A stretch of 64,000 nucleotides of DNA, from assembly GCA_021234155.1 (NCBI GenBank), contig JAJEKV010000034.1:14740671-14804670 (forward strand), given 5' to 3'. Shown piece after piece: positions 1 through 9,565 of this stretch; the first letter of the stretch is position 1, and every line of letters begins with the position of its first letter. Source of the stretch: Isoetes taiwanensis. Its lineage: Eukaryota > Streptophyta > Lycopodiopsida > Isoetales > Isoetaceae. A program made the position numbers and the translations under genes. The notes beneath the pieces were generated by a model. The model was not told where the DNA came from. It saw nothing but the letters and a program-made list of their open reading frames with translations, and made no database searches.

Positions 1-174
1 GAAATATGTTGCTTTGGTCTTAATCATTTACTATATTTCTGGTACTAAAAGTGGACTATGAGGTGGCAGAAGGTGTATATTCACAGGCCTCTATTAAAGA
101 CACAACCTCCATGTGCTTGTAGCTTGGTGCAAATGTCATGTTGGAGTACACATATGAAGAGGTTTGGCCTTACA

Positions 175-1876
175 TGTGACGTCCCCTACTCGTATACGGT
201 GCACTCACCGTATACAACCAGGAGTTCATCCCCCATACCAGCTCCGTGCCAATACAGGGCCCTCCACATGACACTGCAACCGTAACGGGTTCCAGTGGGA
301 AGAGTGGAAGGGTCATTGCACCCCGTCTCCCTCAGGGCCTACCTAGCTGCGGAAGCGTAAACATACATGTCAGTAGCACATACATCAACATCATATGACC
401 ATCGCGAAGGATGGTCCTCCACATATCTGCATAGACGAAGATCGACACATCACATAGGGAATCCTACCCAAGGCTCGCATTACGGGGATGGACCGACAAG
501 CTTGGGTCTCCGAGTTCATTGCGCATGTAATTCATGGCAATGGATTTGGCGGGCATAAGAACATGGCCTAGGGTTGTCCACTCCATCCGCCCCTCTTGTG
601 CACACTTTGCGAGTAGGTGAAAAGTGTTGGGACTGTAGCCCTCACGGATGCATAGCCAAGGGGCTATATCCCGGGTTACATCTCCCGGCCCGATGGGGCG
701 GGTAGGGATCTCTCCCTCCGAGATCTACAATCTTCGACTCAAGGTGACTAGAGGGCCTTTGCCCGTGATTCGACTTGAACTCAATGGAAGGTCATATTCA
801 CCACCTCACGAGTGTCGAGCCCATGCCTTGCCCACACGCAGTGGCAAGCCATTAGACCTAGTCACAGTGACCCCCGGCAGTACTAACACACCATAGGGGT
901 CGTTCAAGAGTCAGAACATGAACCTCCTTATAAGCCAGTCTGGCCCCTTCACCCACAACCAGGTGTGGCTCTTGTGCACAGGCCGCATCTACAGTGTGCT
1001 AGAGAGGCTACTCTAGGAGCATCATCTACAAAGCTTTAGGTCTCTACCCCCCTTCCCAATACAAGGAGTTCATAGAGATGCATCATCCATATACTTCACA
1101 GAGAACTAAAGAACTAGATCTAATCTACAACATAGAGTTAGGTTCTTTAGTTAGAATCCGCTATCTAAAGATCTAGAGGGCTGCTATGGGCAATGTAATA
1201 GGCTAAACCTACTGATTCAATGACTAAAATAGGGTTTAGACTATCTAATTGGCCAAATACCTGATCCTTGAGGGGCTCCTCCTGACCTGAGCTCGACCAT
1301 CCTGTTGAGATGCGCGAATCTAGAGGAACTAAGGATGCAATTCTCCCAGGCAGAGTCTGGGATGCGGTTTTGGCTGTTGAGGCAGCCAAAACAGAGTTCT
1401 AAAGCCCTAAAATCGAAAATTAGGTTAGTTAGGGTTTCCAACCCTATATAGACAAGGGGGGGTGGCTAGGGTTTCCAATTATCCCTTTTTGGCATGTGGG
1501 ATAATTGGTAATGGGCCCACTTGCCTTTAAGGGCTAGGTGGCCAAATGTGCCCACATGGAAATGTGTGCACCCAAATGTGCTCACATGGAAATGTGTGCA
1601 CATTAATGAATGTGTACATTGGAAAATGTGCACATTACTTGCACCTATGGGTATGGCCCACTTGGCATCAAGTGGCCACATGGAAATGTGTGCCCACATT
1701 AATGTGTACATTGGAAAATGTGCACATTAATACTAATGCACATTCTTAGCAAGTTGCCCCCTAGGGGCTACCCACTTGGCTATACGTTGGCGTACACGTC
1801 AATCGGGGTGGCGTGTACGCGTGACGTGGCAGTACAATATACGTCCTGGGAGCGTATACTGTGCTGGAACGTCACA
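175..1876 (-). mobile_element. Solo LTR of a Ty3/gypsy-like element
   Basis: On the minus strand this is a complete LTR: it begins TGTGACGTTCC at 1876 and ends GGGACGTCACA at 175. It is flanked by a direct 5-bp duplication TTACA (170-174 and 1877-1881), and no internal region is present. That is the signature of LTR-LTR recombination. Much of it is collinear, in reverse orientation, with the LTR at 54347-55731 and with the 3' LTR starting at 62682. It sits inside the prefoldin intron; removing it and one TTACA leaves an intron of under 100 bp. The ends form an 8-bp inverted repeat (TGTGACGT / ACGTCACA), longer than the usual TG/CA. Hairpin-forming GTATAC-centred repeats lie just inside both ends. 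Confidence 0.88.
1548..1740. repeat. Degenerate tandem repeat inside the solo LTR
   Basis: Repeated ACATGGAAATGTGTGC and TGTACATTGGAAAATGTGCA blocks alternate through this stretch. They are not obvious at the corresponding place in the LTR copy at 54347, and probably explain part of why the solo LTR (1702 bp) is longer than that copy (1385 bp). The open frames across it come from the repeat composition. Confidence 0.6.
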
Positions 1877-2193
1877 TTACATATATGCAAGAGAAGCCAT
1901 AGAGTCTTACTTTCTTATTTGTTGATGTTGATGATTGATCAATATATTGGTGCAGGCAGAATCTCTTTTAAAAAAATTTTGGATAATGCAAGCGTCAGTT
2001 TGGAAGCCAGTAATGACGACCTGAAGTTTTTGCAAGATCAACTGAGGTACAACATAATTTTGTTTGTCAGGGAAATATTCAAGCATTTACTTATGAATTC
2101 GCATTTGTACAGGTCACAATAGCATGTATTTATACTTAGGACGTGCACCAACGAAAAAAACAAAAGCTGCAGAGCAAGGATGAATCATCATAA

Positions 2194-3146
2194 TAGAATC
2201 ATTATCTATGTTTCAAAGGCTTTTTAATCCTATCTCGCTTAACGCCAACTTTGAATTGAAAGGTACAAAATTTACTACATCCGGTACCTTCAATAAGTCC
2301 AGTTTCGACTTATTCTTTGCAAAAATTTGTATCGGCATTCTTTGTTTTCGGTGCCCAATAATGGATCTTGCATAAGCAAACTTCTATCTCATGTGGTTTC
2401 GTCTATTTCTTCATCACTTTTGATGAAATGAAGATGGTATTTCTTCCCACTCTGCCCTGTTTTGCCAAGAATTTGGCAGCAAGGAATATGGCAGCAGCCA
2501 TTTTTATTGCCTGATGTAATTCCACCTCTGCAAAAGCTTGTTCTGCAAGCAGGCAGTTAGCTGGCCAGTCTTGGTGGTGCTTTATTTCAACAATGCGATG
2601 TTGTTGCAAATGAATGACAGTCTTGTCATAATGTTTCCTTCAAGGAGACTTATTTACCAAAACTGCAGGATATATATTGGTAATATTGAATGATGATGTG
2701 CATCAATTTGGATATTATTTCCTCTAACTACCTATTATATTATTAAAACTATTGAATTTATGAGATATCTCTCGGTGTCATAATTTTCATTCGCAATTTT
2801 CATTCGCAACTGCAGGCTTCTATCTTACCGGAAGTTGTGCTTGAGGGATTTGATTGGATACTCATGCAATAAGTACCTTGCTTTTTACATGTCAGCAAGT
2901 ACAATGTTTTTTGTTTGAAGTTCTCATTTGTTGTTGAAGTTCTCACGGGGGAGCATTGAGGAACCGGGGAACATTGAGGAACCTTTTTTTTACTGCTTGT
3001 ATAACATTTGTAAATGTATGTAAGAGGTGCTAAGATATTTATAAATGTACTAAGAGGTCCTAGCATAAAAACCATGTTGTGCTGCATGTTCAAAAAGACA
3101 TGATGATATAGTTTGTATTAAGCGATTTTCTATGTTTGCTTTTGTT
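2194..3146. other. AT-rich spacer, no gene recognised
   Basis: No coding segment, transposon terminus or RNA gene is convincing here. Small local duplications are visible, such as ATTTTCATTCGCAA twice near 2786-2812 and a GAGGAACC-containing unit twice near 2950-2985. It lies between the prefoldin pseudogene stop codon and the terminal module at 3147-3415, and may be captured 3' flank of that gene. Confidence 0.4.
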
Positions 3147-3415
3147 AGAGCCCGAAGTGCCCAAATTAGGGCCCGAAGGGCCCAAATTTTTTTTTAATAT
3201 AACAACCAACACATCACTACCATTAACATTAATTAACACAAACTATTGCATTCAACACATTGAAATTAAAATCCCCCTGAAACCCCCTTTCGTTTGGGTG
3301 CATGTTCACATGGGGGGTTACGTAGGGCAGCGAGAGCCCCTAAAAACTTACAATACATGTACAAAATTAACACTATTAAGTACATTCTCACAAACCTTAT
3401 AGTATTTCGCAAATC
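3147..3415 (-). mobile_element. Terminal module of an unclassified gene-fragment-bearing element (inverted copy)
   Basis: Read on the minus strand from 3415, this matches the left end of the insert at 35791-36000 over about 200 bp. Both share ATTTGC-AAATACTATAAG, CTCTCGCTGCCCTACGT followed by a C run, GCACCCAAAC, AAAGGGGGTTT and a T-rich stretch. The module ends in GC-rich hairpins (GGGCCCTTCGGGCCC, then a second GGGC-ACTTCGG-GCTC) flanked by A/T runs. The copy at 35.8 kb has the equivalent GCCCCTTCGGGGC hairpin. In both places a host-gene fragment lies inward of the module and in antisense to it: prefoldin here, NUP188-like there. No target duplication or classic Helitron terminus was found at the outer edge. 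Confidence 0.6.
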
Positions 3416-5155
3416 TCAATATACAGTATACAAAAACTTGTACAGGCATACCCCACAAACGAGGATCGCTATGCACGGTTAAGATCAAAGAATAAAGGGC
3501 AAATATGCCCATCTGACAGCTCTCGTTGCCCGAACTGTGTGAATTGTCAATCAACATACAATATAGATGTGACCCTACTTGAAAAATGGGCCAACACGAT
3601 CAAAAATTTTTAAGGTGTCAATGGGTTGTTAGTTTTGCATGTGCATTGTGTTGACCCTAGAGATTCATCCATCTGTTGCATCCAACTGTTCATACTGCCC
3701 AGTAAAAGTTATATGTCGCACTGTTCCTTAAGTTCACTTACTAACATTTTGATTTTTTGCTCACATTTTGGCTTCAATTGTTGAACTTAGGACGTGGAAC
3801 AGAATGAACGAAGCCTTGTTTCCATGGCAGGGAGGTCAAGTAAAGAAACGTCAAGTAAATGACCTTTAATGTATATGCGTAATATTGGTTTACTTTTCAT
3901 GAAAACAGAGGGTCAAATTCGACCACCCACTGTGCTATTTTATCAACAATTCCATTAAGGGTGGCAATTGAATGGAGGAAACAAAAAATCTTTCTCTAAA
4001 GGTAGTAGTAGCCCACTAAAAGTGTCAATTTCCATGCAACACATTGTTTAATTTAGGGTGAGTTGAATCACTAATGCATTTGGGGCGGCATTACTAGTGC
4101 ATTTACAATCATGTAGAAAACTACTGTAGCTAGGCTAGGCTATAGATTCCATCGTATGACAATAATTAGCCATTGAGAATGGGAAGCTAGACCATAGATT
4201 CCATCCTCTGACCATCATTAGCCATTAGCCGTTGAGAATGGGAGGCTAGCAATATATGATACGACACCTACATGTGTGGAGAATTGAAAGGATTTTTTGG
4301 GTTGCCCCTAGGGGAAGCAAACCCTCGTTTGTATGGGGTTGTGGCATATCCTGAGTATATGCTGGAATATACTCAGAATATGTTGATGACTACTCCAAAC
4401 CGATTGTACCCTGTAAACTGGCGGTCATTTGCGTTCTAAATCAAGGATGGTCTAACCGGTTAACTGGCATGGCAGATAGAAGCTTGAATTTGATGAATAA
4501 GCTTGGATCATGCTGCTGTTCTATTCGGGAAAAGGGCAAAAATGGGCAAGAATGGGCATTCGGGACAAGGGCGAGGATGGACATTCGGGACAAGGGAAAG
4601 TCTGCTGGGCTTTTTTTTTTCTTATAGAGGAATGGCTGGAGCAGATATGACCGTAACACCCTAAATTTTGTGCGTCTTATCCCGTTTTTGCTCATCTGAG
4701 AATGTGGCATATGACACACTTGGTTGCAATTTGTTCTTGCTTTCTGCAGATCGAAATGAGAAATGAGAGAAGGAAAATGCTTGAATATACACATGTTCTG
4801 TGCCAAGGCCAGGCCTACTCCTTTCAACCATGTGTGCGCTTGATAGACTAGGCCTTAGTCACCTAGCATTCATTCTTTGTTGGTCTTTGTTGTTCGGATC
4901 CAAGGGTTTGAAGATCCTCAAGCTGGAAAATTTTCTGAAAAATGGTGCAGGAATATTTCTGTAAGTTTACCCTCCAACCATTTTTGGAGGGCAGGGTCTT
5001 TGGATTATATGGCTCTAGATAAATTACCATTAGCAGAAAGATTTGTATCATGATCAACTACAAGTCTCTGAATAATGAGTTCTTAAGCAGGTACAAAACT
5101 TTTACAAAAGATTAAGCGATTATTACATGGACAGTATGATAGAAGGACCTATCCA
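3416..5155. other. Spacer with a short tandem duplication
   Basis: No gene is recognised. A unit of about 60 bp carrying ATAGATTCCATC and TTAGCCATTGAGAATGGGA occurs twice in tandem at about 4128-4250. The minus-strand open frame 4441-4827 has no family signature and biased composition, so I do not call it a gene. Confidence 0.4.
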
Positions 5156-5300
5156 GCACAAAGCCTGGCTAGTACCTCGGCATCTTGGTTTTAAGCAGAA
5201 GCTCCTGGGTTTGATACTGAACAAGTAGCTCAGTGGTATAATAATTGGATTGCAAGCAGGAGGGGCCTGGTATTCAACATCCAACCAGCGCCCTTCTAGT
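5156..5300 (+). repeat. tRNA-derived, SINE-like repeat (possible dimer)
   Basis: At 5228-5285 GTAGCTCAGTGGTATAA resembles a Pol III A box, and GGTATTCAACATCC, about 35 bp further, resembles a weak B box. Just upstream (5160-5225) GGCTAGTACCTCGG and GGGTTTGATACTG have the same spacing and character. This suggests two tRNA-like heads in tandem. No clean cloverleaf can be drawn and there is no CCA or obvious poly-A tail, so a functional tRNA gene is unlikely. Confidence 0.4.
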
Positions 5301-5426
5301 TTTTAAGAGAAATCAGTTGCCTAGAGTAGGCATGAAATGATGTAGGCAAATAGTTCTTGTGGTTACATGCTGACATAAGGCAGACAGATCAACTGGGGTC
5401 ATTCTACAAATTGAAAATCTATTAAC

Positions 5427-6195
5427 CACACTCACCCCGGTTTTTGGTCCACTGTTGAAAACATCAATTTTGGTAGGTCTACATGTCCTGTTTTCAAAGA
5501 ATCCTACATGTGGATTTGTGAAGGTATGGTTTTGTTCGATAATGGTGTTCTTTTTTCAGTGGACTAAAACATCCACTGTTGTTTTGTAGTTTCTTCTATT
5601 CTGACATGTCATTTTATAATACAATCCACTGTAGGAAAGAGTACTTGAATTTCTACATGTCTAATAATTCTATTGTCACATGTCTTTATAGATGTAGGAA
5701 AGAATATTTGATTCTCTACATGTCCTATACTTCCATTCACATGTCTTTATAGTAGTAGGACAGAGTACTTTATTTGCTAAGGCATTGTAGGAAAGAATAC
5801 ATGAATTACGACATGTGTAATACTTCTATTGTCACATGTCTTTATAGAAGTCGGAAAGAATACTTGATTCTCTACATGTCATATGCTTCCATGTCACATG
5901 TCTTTATAGTAGTAGGACAGAGTACTTTTATTTGCTAAGGCATTGTAGGAAAGAATACATGAATTACGACATGTGTAATACTTCTATTCTCACATGTCTT
6001 TATAGAAGTAGGAAAGAGTACTTGATTCTCTACATGTCCTATCCTTCCATATCACGGGTCTTTATAGTGGTAGGACAGAGTACTTGATTTGCTACATGTG
6101 ATGCACGTGCACGATCACATGTTCTTATACTAGTATTCCATGTAACACAAGTTACTTCAACTACTTCAATTACTTAACACCTATTTTTGCATAAC
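5427..6195 (+). mobile_element. Unclassified 0.77 kb non-autonomous element, copy 1
   Basis: This is a near-identical partner of 42741-43499. Both begin CACACTCACCCCGGTTTTTG with GTCCACTG following, and both end CACCTATTTTTGCATAAC, with unrelated sequence outside. Internally there is a tandem repeat of about 158 bp: TCTACATGTC recurs near 5713, 5871 and 6029, with TATAGTAGTAGGACAGAGTA in each unit. The start resembles, with one or two changes, the outer end of the AT-rich elements at 10.5-11.3 and 51.9-52.8 kb (CACTGACCCC, then GGTCCACAG). There is no coding capacity. No convincing target duplication was seen, so the superfamily is open. Both copies are followed by a 19-bp array. Confidence 0.72.
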
Positions 6196-6205
6196 GTGGG
6201 CACCA

Positions 6206-7845
6206 ACATGCCAAGGTGGCTCTAACATGCCACCTAGGCTCAAACATGCCAAGGTGGCTCCAACATGCCACCTAGGCTCCAACATGACAAAATGGCTTAA
6301 ACATGCCACCTAGGCTCCAACGTGCTCAAACATGCCACGCAGGCTCCAACATGCCACCTATGCTCCAACTTGCCAAGGTGGCTCAAATATGCCACGTGGG
6401 CTCCAACATGCCACCTAGGCTCCAACATTCCTAGGTGGCTCAAACATGCCACATAGGCTCAAACATGCCATGCAGGCTCACTTAGGCTCCAACATGCCAA
6501 GGTGGCTCAAACATGCCACCTAGGCTCCAACATGCCAAGGTGGCTCAAACATGCCACGTGGACTCCATAATGCCACGTGGGCTCCAACATGCCAAGGTGG
6601 CTCAAACATGCCACCTAGGCTCAAACATGCCAACACTACTACAAAAATAGGTAGAAATGGCACAAAAGTGACATTTATGCTCCGCCTTTTTATGGAGCAT
6701 AAACGTCACTTTTGTGCCATTTGGGGAGCACGAACATCATAAATGGCACAAAAGTGACGTTTATGCTCCATAAAAAGGCGGAGCATAAATGTCACTTTTG
6801 TGCCATTTCTACCTATTTTTGTAGTAGTGTTGGCATGTTTGAGCCTAGGTGGCATGTTTGAGCCACCTTGGCATGTTGGAGCCCACGTGGCATTATGGAG
6901 TCCACGTGGCATGTTTGAGCCACCTTGGCATGTTGGAGCCTAGGTGGCATGTTTGAGCCACCTTGGCATGTTGGAGCCTAAGTGAGCCTGCATGGCATGT
7001 TTGAGCCTATGTGGCATGTTTGAGCCACCTAGGAATGTTGGAGCCTAGGTGGCATGTTGGAGCCCACGTGGCATATTTGAGCCACCTTGGCAAGTTGGAG
7101 CATAGGTGGCATGTTGGAGCCTGCGTGGCATGTTTGAGCACGTTGGAGCCTAGGTGGCATGTTTAAGCCATTTTGTCATGTTGGAGCCTAGGTGGCATGT
7201 TGGAGCCACCTTGGCATGTTTGAGCCTAGGCGGAATGTTCGTGCCTAGGTGGCATCACCTTGGCATGTTGGAGCCACCTTGGTGGCATGTTTGAGCCACC
7301 TTGGCATGTTTGAGCCGAGTGGCATGTTTGAGCCACCTTGGCATATTGGAGCCTAGGTGGCATGTTGGGAGCCCATGTGGCATGTTTGAGCCACCTTGGC
7401 ATGTTGGAGCTTAAGTAGCATGTTGGAGCCCACATGGCATGTTTGAGCCTCATGTTGGAGTCTAGGTGGCACGATGGAGCCCAGATGGCATGTTTGAGCC
7501 ACCTTGGCATGGTGGAGCCTAGGTGGCTTGTTTGAGCCACCTTGGCACGTTGGAGCCTAGGTGGCATGTTTGAGCCACCTTGGCACGTTGGAGCCCACAT
7601 GGCATGGTTGAGCCACCTTGGCATGTTGGAGCCTAGGTGGCATGTTTGAGCCACCTTGGCATGTTAAAGCCTAGGTGGCATGTTTGAGCACCCTTGGAAT
7701 GATGGAGCCTAGGTGGCATGTTTGAGACACCTTGGCACGTTGGAGCCCACGTGGCATGGTTGAGCCACCTTGTCATGTTGAAGCCTAGGTGGCATGTTGG
7801 AGCTTAGGTGGCGTGTTTTGAGCCATATTGGCATGTTGAGCATTA
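6206..7845. repeat. 19-bp tandem array, partly folded into a large palindrome
   Basis: The basic unit is about 19 bp, AACATGCC followed by a variable core (AAGGTG, ACCTAG or ACGTGG) and GCTC. Units run in one orientation up to about 6633 and in the opposite orientation from about 6830 to 7845. Arms 6233-6722 and 6741-7230 are reverse complements, including the odd variant units, around an 18-bp spacer. I found no mismatch in the parts compared by eye. 7231-7845 continues the array without a partner. The unit has no stop codon in its forward frames and 19 is not a multiple of 3, so long open frames arise automatically and are not evidence of protein coding. Related arrays lie at 43919-44490 and 48366-49600. 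Confidence 0.9.
6634..6829. mobile_element. MITE-like foldback at the palindrome centre (CACTACTACAAAAA ends)
   Basis: It begins CACTACTACAAAAATAGG and ends with the reverse complement, giving 89-bp terminal inverted repeats and an 18-bp loop (6723-6740). CACTAC-AAAAA ends are typical of CACTA-type elements. Each arm contains a second hairpin: GGCACAAAAGTGAC near 6658 pairs with GTCACTTTTGTGCC near 6705. The three bases outside are CAA on the left and TTG on the right. They are inverted rather than directly repeated, so they are not an ordinary 3-bp CACTA target duplication. Confidence 0.7.
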
Positions 7846-8119
7846 TGGGTTTGTAGACTTGACTTTGTAAAGAATGTTTCAATGGTTATCTAGAGAATAT
7901 TTCTAGAAGTACAAAGGACCAAGGATTGATCATATATCATGGTCCACAAGTTTGCCTTGTGTAGGCGCCCGTATTATTGGACATGTACATAACCTTGTGA
8001 TATTCATTTCCTTTCCTTCTAGTCCATTTTGAAATGTTGCGGAATTAGAAGCCCTCAACGGACTCACGAGATTCAACAACCCAATCGTTCACTTAGTCAG
8101 TCCATGTAACCACAACGGG
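7846..8119. other. Spacer after the array
   Basis: Nothing recognisable is seen; it separates the 19-bp array from the next duplicated block. Confidence 0.35.
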
Positions 8120-8590
8120 GAAAATGGAATTTCATTCTATTAAATGTCCACGTCACCACCATCTTGCCATGTCACCCAAAAATTTGCCAACATCATCAAA
8201 TGAAAAGTTCGATATCTTTTCATTTTTGGCCTAGTCAAAAACTTGAAATTGCTTACTTGGCATGCCATATCACACTTAGAGTGCCACATCATCTTTTCCA
8301 TGCTATTTGTTCATGCGCTGTAAAATCCTAACCACTTGTGGCAAGGGAAGCATCCCATAATGTGAACCCTACATTTTTTGCATCGAGACGGAGACAAACA
8401 TGCCCAAAAGCTTGCATAGTCATCATCATGTCCACATCACCCATATCTTGCCATAAAAATTTGCCACATCACCCCATGGGAAACCAAAGTTGCACATTTT
8501 TATATTTTTGGCCTAGTCAGAAGTTTATCTTGCTTGCTTGGTATGACATATCACCAATGGCATGCCACATCATCATGTGCATGTCAACTT
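8120..8590. repeat. Two diverged tandem copies of a ~160-bp block, third copy near 48220
   Basis: Blocks at about 8145-8300 and 8430-8590 share CATCTTGCCAT, AAATTTGCCA-CATCA, TTTTTGGCCTAGTCA, a TTGCTT-CTTGG stretch and ATGCCACATCATC. A third copy at about 48225-48370 again adjoins a 19-bp array. The block therefore seems to belong to the same composite repeat as the array. Confidence 0.65.
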
Positions 8591-8911
8591 TCGCAAATTT
8601 CAATTTTCTCCACTCATTTCATGGAGATTGCAAGAAATACCCTTCCGCCACGGAGGTATTTGTTTAATCCCAAGCTCGACTATGGTGGGACGGACTTTAT
8701 TCAAAGCGAGCTCGGGCGGGCGACAACGCTGTTTGGCCTGCCTTTCTATATGTCGCCAAGCTATGGCAACATCGAAGGGTGTATAGGCGGCCTTGCAGGA
8801 GCTATGAAGGTGGAAGCTATGGCGGTGGATGCTATGTTGAAGGAAGACCCCTCTCCCCCTCAAAGTGGAAAATGTCCCCAACTAATATTCATTGGGGGTC
8901 ATTATACCTAA
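8534..8911 (+). CDS. Unidentified open frame (125 codons), possible gene fragment
   Basis: I do not recognise the product. From about residue 36 onward the frame is relatively GC-rich and protein-like (RRYLFNPKLDYGGTDF, later LFGLPFYMSPSYGN, and an Ala/Met/Glu-rich end). The first 35 residues overlap the second copy of the tandem block and are probably not coding. No domain, signal peptide or catalytic motif is apparent. It may be one exon of a captured host gene or a chance frame. Confidence 0.2.
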   Translation: MLGMTYHQWHATSSCACQLSQISIFSTHFMEIARNTLPPRRYLFNPKLDYGGTDFIQSELGRATTLFGLPFYMSPSYGNIEGCIGGLAGAMKVEAMAVDAMLKEDPSPPQSGKCPQLIFIGGHYT

Positions 8912-9039
8912 CTACAACGTCGAAAATAAATTGTAGTATAGGTTTTTTTTTGCCGAGATGAACGGACGAGATTTGGCGCCGATGAACGGTTTGGATTGTG
9001 ATCCTCGTAGTATCATCCTATTGGTTGTCGCCTTCCCGC

Positions 9040-9565
9040 CTTGGTGGAGTGCACGCACCTTTCCTTCGACCTTATCCTTCCTTAGGCTATGGCGACCTCT
9101 TTCCTTCCGGCTATGGCGACCTTCTTTTCCTTAGTGATGGCGATGGCGATGGCGAGGGCGAGGGCAAGGGCAAGGGCTGGCCTTAGTGGCCTTGCTTGTT
9201 CTTGGATATGGCAAATCCAGCGTCCTCATTACAAATCCAGGATCACAAAGAGATCTGGCATGTGCTAACATCGCTCCTTCCGGCTATGGAAACCTCTTTT
9301 CCTTCAAGCCTTCTTTTCCTTCAGGCTATTTTCCTTCTTTTCCTTCTTGGATATGGCAAATCCGGTGTTCCCATTACAAATCTTGGGATCAGAAAGAGAT
9401 CTGGCGTCATCTACTGGCATGACAAGCAGATCCGAGGATCCTTCGTAGTCTGATTCTTTGCTAGCAGGTTACACTTTTTTCTGTTTTTGTTTTTGTTGCT
9501 TTCTGATTTTAAGCTGGCAGGGGCTGGCCGGATTTGCAAGGGCAAGGCTGGCCGGATTTGCAAGG
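9040..9565. repeat. Locally duplicated CTATGGCGACC / GGATATGGCAAATCC region
   Basis: GGCTATGGCGACCT recurs near 9087-9125. A unit of about 60 bp starting CTTGGATATGGCAAATCC occurs near 9203 and 9345. GCTGGCCGGATTTGCAAGGG is directly repeated near 9525-9570. Similar CTATGGCG motifs recur at about 50750-51000. Open frames here are short and low-complexity; no gene is supported. Confidence 0.5.

Larger units (their letters stand above)
39..2193 (+). pseudogene. PFD3: Prefoldin subunit 3 pseudogene (C-terminal exons)
   Basis: Prefoldin subunit 3 is an alpha-type subunit of the cytosolic hexameric chaperone that hands actin and tubulin to the chaperonin. Three exon pieces are visible. The first (about 39-161) reads VDYEVAEGVYSQASIKD, then LGANVMLEYTYEE, the family core. 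The second (1956 to about 2046) follows a TGCAG acceptor and reads AESLLKKILDNASVSLEASN then DDLKFLQDQL, the C-terminal coiled-coil helix. The third (2113-2193) follows TACAG, reads VTIACIYT, a stop, then DVHQRK, and ends at TAA 2191-2193. Exons 1 and 2 join in phase 0. Two conserved Trp codons are both TAG: 120-122 in the CLW-LGANV motif and 2137-2139 in the Y-N-W-DVHQ motif. The natural donor of exon 2 is unclear. The N-terminal half lies outside the window. The intron holds a solo LTR. Family identification is from memory of plant prefoldin-3 proteins; the decay is read directly. Confidence 0.82.

Noticed and set aside
4441-4827. 128-codon minus-strand gene
   Set aside because: No domain or codon signature, AT-rich surroundings and no splice or promoter support.
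5228-5300. Functional tRNA gene
   Set aside because: Box A and B resemblance only. No cloverleaf with paired acceptor stem could be drawn by eye.
7226-7654. 142-codon frame of repeating MPRWLKHATWAPTCQGGSN-type peptide (similar frames at 43946-44499 and 48503-48812)
   Set aside because: A 19-bp unit without stop codons opens all three frames automatically, and variant units shift the frame. There is no start context or conservation of one frame.
6206-7845. CRISPR-like repetitive array
   Set aside because: No constant repeat with unique spacers: all units are variants of one 19-bp sequence, in plant DNA.
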